A program made the translations under genes and the position numbers. Positions 59,997-64,000 of a DNA stretch of 64,000 bases are shown piece after piece. The first letter of the stretch is position 1. Each line of letters starts with the position of its first letter. This DNA is from Phytohabitans sp052068095. GTDB lineage: Bacteria; Actinomycetota; Actinomycetes; Mycobacteriales; Micromonosporaceae. The DNA lies in NCBI RefSeq assembly GCF_052068095.1, contig NZ_JBQHDG010000018.1, positions 186,001 to 250,000 on the forward strand, written 5' to 3'. The notes below the pieces were generated by a model that searched no databases, was not told the DNA's origin, and saw only the letters and a program-made list of their open reading frames with translations.

Positions 59997-62972
59997 TTAG
60001 GCTGAGGGTGGCTCGACCAAACAATCGATACGCCTCTTGTGCGCCACGCTCTCGGTGATAGGGTGCGCGTCCCCCAGCGACACGCTCGTCCGAGCCAGCA
60101 CGTCCTCGCGCAGCGCCTCCGACTCGCTGGTCTCTCCCGCCCCGGCCAGATCCAGCACGAGGTTGGCCGCGATCGCCAGTGTGTCTGGATGGTCTTCTCC
60201 ACGCACCTCGCGTGCCTTCGCGTACGCGTCGGCGGAAAGCGCGCGGGCGACTTGTGCCCGCCCGCCAGCCAGCGAGTAGTCGGTGGCGAGGTTGGCGATC
60301 GCCGAGATCGTGAACGGGTGCCGGTCACCGAGCGTGTCGCGCAGTGCCTCGCTCGCTACCGCGTCAAGCTGCTGTGCCGGAGTCCGCTGTCCCTTGGCAC
60401 GCAGGATCGCCGCCCGGTTTACCCGGGCCCCGAGCGTAAGGGGATGGCGACGCCCGAAGGTCCGCACATACGCCGTCTCGGCATCCGATGCCCAGACGTC
60501 GGCTTCCTCCACGGCATTGTGCAGATGCAACGTGTTGGCGTAGCTGAGCATCGCGGCAAGTGTGTACTCGTGATCCGAGCCGAACGTGATGTTGCATTCG
60601 CCGTAGTGGTCATGAAGCATCTCCAAGGCCTCCGCCACGGCGCCGAGACCGCGGTGCGCAAGTGCCAGGGTCCGCCGAAACAGTAAGCCGGCCCGGTCGA
60701 GTTGGGCGGGCAGTCGGCTGCCCGTGCCGGCGTACTCCGGCTGTAGTTCGAGCACCTGTCCGTACTGGCCCAGCCCGTACAGATCCTCGGCGAGCGCGTG
60801 TACCGACAGGAGAGTCCGCCAGTCGTCGGCACCGTGGTTGTCGCGGTAATAAGCCAACGCCACGCGGTCTGTGGCCCGAGCGGCGGCGAACTCGCCGAGG
60901 TGGCGCAGGCTGACCGCGAGATTGTGCCGGCGTCGGGCGGTACGGGCGTCCAACTCACCGTGTTGGTGCAGGCAGCGGGTGAGCGTGTCGCGATCGATTT
61001 CCAAAGCCCTGCGGTATTCCCCAGACAGGCGCAGGTCGGACGCGTGGCTGGACGACATGTCCAATGTGAGGTGGTGGTCTTCGCCGTAATCCGGGTCCGC
61101 GCGAAGCCGGCTCATGGCGTCTGCCGTCAGGTCGCGGGCCTCCTGATATCGACCAAGCCCGCGAAGCGCGTTGGCCCACTCACGGGTCGCCTGCAATACC
61201 AACTCGTCAGCCGGCCCCAGGTCGGGATCCGCACCCCACGCCGACACGGTCGAATCCGCGAGGGCGCACGCGCCGGCGTAGTCACCGATGATGTATCTGT
61301 ATCGGATCTGGTGATACACCGTCTGGCGCGCCGCCGCCAACTTCGACCGGATGAGATCGGCGGGCAGCACGTGAGCGGCGATCTCCCGGTGCATGCCGAT
61401 CGACACCACGTCGTCCGGTCGGCCCTGGTCCGCGGCGGCCAGGATCTCGTGAACGTTGTGCCGGGCCCGTTCCAAGGCGTCGGGTGACAGGACCGCACGC
61501 AACGCACCCCGCGTCACGGGCTGGACCTCGACCCGTTGATCGGCGTGTAGGCGGGCCAGCCCGAACTGCTGGATGGATCGCAGCGCCTTCGGCAGGTCGA
61601 CGGGATTGCGAAACGTGCGCCACAGCGCCGTCGAGACGTTACCGGCCCGCCCCTGCCGTAACAGCGCCACCGACACCGGCTCGGAGCCGAACCACGCGAA
61701 CAGTTCGAGAACCAACATCGCGGCCGGATCCGCCGTGTGGAAGGCCTCGAGAGCCACCTTGATGGACGCGAGCACCTCGGGTGGATGCGTAGACGGTGAT
61801 CCTGCCGGCGCGTCGTCCGCCGCGGTGTGTTCCAGCCGCTGCTGCAACTCCTCCCAGGACAGTCCGGGCGCGCGGCGAAGCGCGGCGATGTGTTCGAGCG
61901 CGAGCGGAAGTCTGCCGATCTTGCCGACCAGCTCCATGGCGCGCTCTTCGGTCAGCGCCTCGTCCCGCTTTCGCAGGAACGCGACGGCCTCGTCCACGGT
62001 GAAGTCGGGCACCTCGATGCCGACGCTCGTACTCTCGTGTCCGAACGTCGGGTCGCAGGTGGTGACGATGACATAGCCGCCGAAGTTGGGCATCAGGCGG
62101 CGCACTTCGTCGTCGTTGACGCCGTCGAACACGAGGAGATAAGGGGCCGGCAGCGCTTCGAGGTCCTTGATGACGCTTTCGATCGTCTGCTCGGCGCTCT
62201 GCCCCATCCGGGTGCCGAGCCGGTCGGCCAGATCGAGCAGCGACCGGCGTGCCCGCTCCACCTGGTCAGCCTGCACCCACCACGTGACCAGGTGATCCGG
62301 TAGATACCGCTCGACGTACTCCCGGGCCAGCTGCGACTTGCCGACCCCGCTCAGGCCATGCAGCACCATCGGCGCGTGCGGGTTGGCGAGCATCTCCGCC
62401 CGCATGCGGTCGAGCAGCGCTCGGCGGCCGGTGAAGCTGATGTCGCGGTCGGGCAGCCCACCCACGATGGGCTCAGCGGGCACCGGCCGCGACGACTCGA
62501 TCCGCGGACGCACCACGTCGAACGAGCGGATCACGGGGGTCAGCCGCTCCGGATGCATCGGCGACGGGGGTTTCAGCTCCGGCCGTGGGCCGAGCCGCGA
62601 CTCACCGGTCGAGGCCGAGGCCGGCGACGCGACCACTCGGGTGGCTGTCCGACCCGCGCCACGAGCCGCCACCCACAGCGGCTTGAAAACTCGGTCAAGC
62701 TCCTTCTCCTCGGCGTCGAGCTCGCCACGCTGCGCCAGGGCGACCACGATCGACTTGACCTTGCCCCATGCGGGAAGCGTGGTGCCATGCAGCATGGCGC
62801 TCACGGTCTGGTGCGAAACGTTCTCGAGGCGGTTGGGGAGCCGGAAGATGTCTTTGCTGATAAGTCGGGCCGCGGGCTGCCCAGCGTGGTCGTAGAGCTC
62901 GTGCAGGGACACGACCAACTCGCGCAGCGGACCACTGGGTAAGTGATCCAGATCTGGCAACGGGATCGCCAA
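59997..62972 (-). CDS. fxsT: Second NB-ARC/TPR protein with N-terminal HTH-like domain (FxsT-like)
   Basis: This is a STAND protein of about 991 residues. The N-terminal part (SGPLRELVVSLHELYDHAG and VSHQTVSAMLHG) looks like a helix-turn-helix domain, followed by a linker, GRRALLDRMRAEM, the P-loop LSGVGKSQL, YLLVFDGVNDDEV, VIVTTCDPTF and LPLALEHIAAL. TPR repeats fill the C-terminal half (LGPADELVLQA, FGRRHPLTLGARVN, LGDRHPFTISAIANL). It is a paralogue of the 53817 product on the other side of fxsA-fxsB. The start is uncertain: TTG 62972 fits the family start and has TGGAG eight bases upstream; GTG 62981 is an alternative. Confidence 0.85.
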   Translation of the reverse strand: MAIPLPDLDHLPSGPLRELVVSLHELYDHAGQPAARLISKDIFRLPNRLENVSHQTVSAMLHGTTLPAWGKVKSIVVALAQRGELDAEEKELDRVFKPLWVAARGAGRTATRVVASPASASTGESRLGPRPELKPPSPMHPERLTPVIRSFDVVRPRIESSRPVPAEPIVGGLPDRDISFTGRRALLDRMRAEMLANPHAPMVLHGLSGVGKSQLAREYVERYLPDHLVTWWVQADQVERARRSLLDLADRLGTRMGQSAEQTIESVIKDLEALPAPYLLVFDGVNDDEVRRLMPNFGGYVIVTTCDPTFGHESTSVGIEVPDFTVDEAVAFLRKRDEALTEERAMELVGKIGRLPLALEHIAALRRAPGLSWEELQQRLEHTAADDAPAGSPSTHPPEVLASIKVALEAFHTADPAAMLVLELFAWFGSEPVSVALLRQGRAGNVSTALWRTFRNPVDLPKALRSIQQFGLARLHADQRVEVQPVTRGALRAVLSPDALERARHNVHEILAAADQGRPDDVVSIGMHREIAAHVLPADLIRSKLAAARQTVYHQIRYRYIIGDYAGACALADSTVSAWGADPDLGPADELVLQATREWANALRGLGRYQEARDLTADAMSRLRADPDYGEDHHLTLDMSSSHASDLRLSGEYRRALEIDRDTLTRCLHQHGELDARTARRRHNLAVSLRHLGEFAAARATDRVALAYYRDNHGADDWRTLLSVHALAEDLYGLGQYGQVLELQPEYAGTGSRLPAQLDRAGLLFRRTLALAHRGLGAVAEALEMLHDHYGECNITFGSDHEYTLAAMLSYANTLHLHNAVEEADVWASDAETAYVRTFGRRHPLTLGARVNRAAILRAKGQRTPAQQLDAVASEALRDTLGDRHPFTISAIANLATDYSLAGGRAQVARALSADAYAKAREVRGEDHPDTLAIAANLVLDLAGAGETSESEALREDVLARTSVSLGDAHPITESVAHKRRIDCLVEPPSA

Positions 62973-63000
62973 ACAACACACTCCACGCGCGCGCCAACCC

Positions 63001-63113
63001 TTGTCAAGCCCTGATGGACAAGCTTTACATGGCACCTCACTCCTTAACAACTATCCGGCCACCGCGGTTCATGATCCTTTCGGAAGATCGCTCATTGGTT
63101 GCCTTTGTCAAGC
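63001..63113. promoter_or_regulatory. TTGTCAAGC repeats upstream of the second FxsT-like gene
   Basis: TTGTCAAGC occurs exactly at 63001-63009 and 63105-63113. On the coding (minus) strand each reads GCTTGACAA, containing a TTGACA -35 hexamer. The CTTGACA core also appears twice upstream of fxsA. It may be a common regulator site or simply -35 boxes; no good -10 was found. Confidence 0.4.
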
Positions 63114-63265
63114 TCACGGCCGGAGGCGGACGAGCAATTCACGCCCGACCGGTCGCGTAAAGATCTGTATCAACGGGGCCACAAAAGTAGAGACCTCACG
63201 CGCCGGGTTTCACGCTCATTTCAAGGCGTCAATCACGTCGCCGCCCGCCCGCCGGAGGAGAAGCC

Positions 63266-63451
63266 GTGAACGTCCCACTGGACACGAGCGCCATCGCGCT
63301 CCTGGTCCTGCTGTCCTGGCAGGTCGCAAGGGCGGTCGCGTTCGTCAGCGCCACCCTCGTGTCCCTGCTGTCGCGCAACCCCGCGCGTCGCGCGGAGGCC
63401 CGGAGGGTCCTGCGGATTCTGAGCCATCAGTATCACGATCCACAAGTCTGA
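63266..63451 (+). CDS. Small single-span membrane protein
   Basis: This 61-residue protein starts at GTG 63266 after a strong RBS (GGAGGAGAAG). One transmembrane helix (IALLVLLSWQVARAVAFVSA) is followed by a basic tail (NPARRAEARRVLRIL). No family is recognised. It stands 102 bp before the KGGVGR-type ATPase gene on the same strand and may be co-transcribed with it. Confidence 0.6.
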   Translation: MNVPLDTSAIALLVLLSWQVARAVAFVSATLVSLLSRNPARRAEARRVLRILSHQYHDPQV

Positions 63452-63552
63452 AAGATCGAAATCTCGGCCTCGGGGCAGCGCTCTGGGTCAATTCGCCCAT
63501 CGAGTGCTTCACTTATATGGATCGTCGACGCCGCGCCTCGAAAAGAGTCTCA

Positions 63553-64000
63553 ATGAGCACAGACCGGTTTGGTCGAATGGTCACGTTCTACTCGTTCACC
63601 GGTGGCACTGGTCGCACGATGGCGTTGGCCAACATCGCCTGGATCCTGGCGGCAGCCGGGCATAGGGTACTCATCACGGACTGGAACTTCGAGGCTCCCG
63701 CCCTGCACAGATACTTCCGGCCCTTCCTGCGGCCGGAGTCGACCGAGCAAGCCACGGGCGTCGCCGATCTTGTCCGGGGATACGAATGGGATTTCGCGCG
63801 AGGCGCTGCGGAGTGGAAGCGTCACGCTCAGGTAGCGCCACACGTCATCGGCATCGACTGGGAGTTTCCCGGTGACGGGTGCCTCCACCTGCTCACCGCT
63901 GGCCGGCAGGATCGGCTGTACGCGCCGACTCTCAGCGCGATGAACTGGGACGAATTCTATGAGCGCTACGAAGGCGGGGCTTTTCTCGACGAACTGCGCG
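63553..64000 (+). CDS. KGGVGR-type ParA-like ATPase, N-terminal part (truncated by window edge)
   Basis: The first 149 residues are visible. VTFYSFTGGTGRTMALANIA and then LAAAGHRVLITDWNFEAPAL are the deviant Walker A and following strand of KGGVGR-variant ATPases, which in actinomycetes often lead a NB-ARC/TPR protein of the FxsT kind. Here the usual FKGG reads FTGG, so the signature Lys is Thr, and the second Lys is already Arg in this family. LHLLTAGRQD and YAPTLSAMNWDEFYERYEGG follow. The rest lies beyond the window. Confidence 0.8.
   Translation, partial: MSTDRFGRMVTFYSFTGGTGRTMALANIAWILAAAGHRVLITDWNFEAPALHRYFRPFLRPESTEQATGVADLVRGYEWDFARGAAEWKRHAQVAPHVIGIDWEFPGDGCLHLLTAGRQDRLYAPTLSAMNWDEFYERYEGGAFLDELR

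Noticed and set aside
1..64000. CRISPR arrays, insertion sequences, rRNA operons
   Set aside because: No regularly spaced repeats, no transposase frames with flanking inverted repeats and no rRNA-like stretches were seen on reading through.

Overview
The window is very GC-rich DNA with strongly GC-biased third codon positions, frequent GTG/TTG starts and tightly overlapping genes. Gene content (LAL/LuxR regulators, an FxSxx-COOH peptide locus, an actinobacterial contractile injection system, tandem dynamins) points to a filamentous actinomycete. Micromonosporaceae is my best guess, but that is inference. No transposon, prophage integrase, rRNA, intact tRNA or CRISPR array is visible.

Layout. 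(1) 1-9.4 kb is the edge of a secondary-metabolite locus. A leftward, translationally coupled operon makes 3-amino-4-hydroxybenzoate from aspartate semialdehyde and DHAP (GriI/GriH pair) with an amidohydrolase-like protein and a truncated PaaK-type adenylate-forming ligase. A LAL regulator, a flavin hydroxylase, a possible TetR-like protein and a coiled-coil protein follow on the + strand. (2) 9.5-21.5 kb is mixed housekeeping and accessory DNA: a small heat-shock protein with its divergent regulator and palindromic operator; a copper island (CsoR-type operator, secreted His-rich protein, CopA); an SPFH protein; and a secreted carbohydrate block (flavin oxidoreductase, GH127-type arabinofuranosidase, secreted barrel-like hydrolase).

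(3) 22-51 kb is the most interesting block. A leftward operon of about 17 kb (42705 to 25828) encodes a contractile injection system: LuxR regulator, AAA+ ATPase, DUF4255 terminator, DUF4157-type putative toxin, orphan receiver, sheath, two tube proteins, a DUF6760 mini-protein, an eCIS-core protein, LysM hub, VgrG-like spike, PAAR tip, gp25, gpJ, gpI and a membrane-anchored zinc-ribbon/discoidin protein. No tail-fibre gene is seen, which suits the intracellular or membrane-directed CIS described in Streptomyces. Divergent from it runs a coupled + strand operon: a signal-less lysozyme/NlpC/TSP3 murein hydrolase, an Ig-like membrane protein and an Hsp70-TM-PQQ-propeller fusion. This converges on two tandem dynamin-like GTPases. 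A VirD4-like protein with a dead Walker A and a second Ig-like membrane protein flank the other side.

(4) 51.4-53.7 kb holds a small secreted protein, a DUF6529/Rieske mini redox pair and a secreted FnIII protein. (5) 53.8-64 kb is an FxSxx-COOH ribosomal peptide locus: precursor, radical SAM/SPASM maturase and HExxH protein in one leftward operon, flanked by two large NB-ARC/TPR proteins and, at the right edge, a truncated KGGVGR-type ATPase.

The working hypothesis is that block 3 is a membrane-targeting death or lysis machine: contractile particle, toxin cargo, murein hydrolase and membrane-remodelling GTPases encoded together. All functions are read from motifs and gene order; no similarity search was possible.
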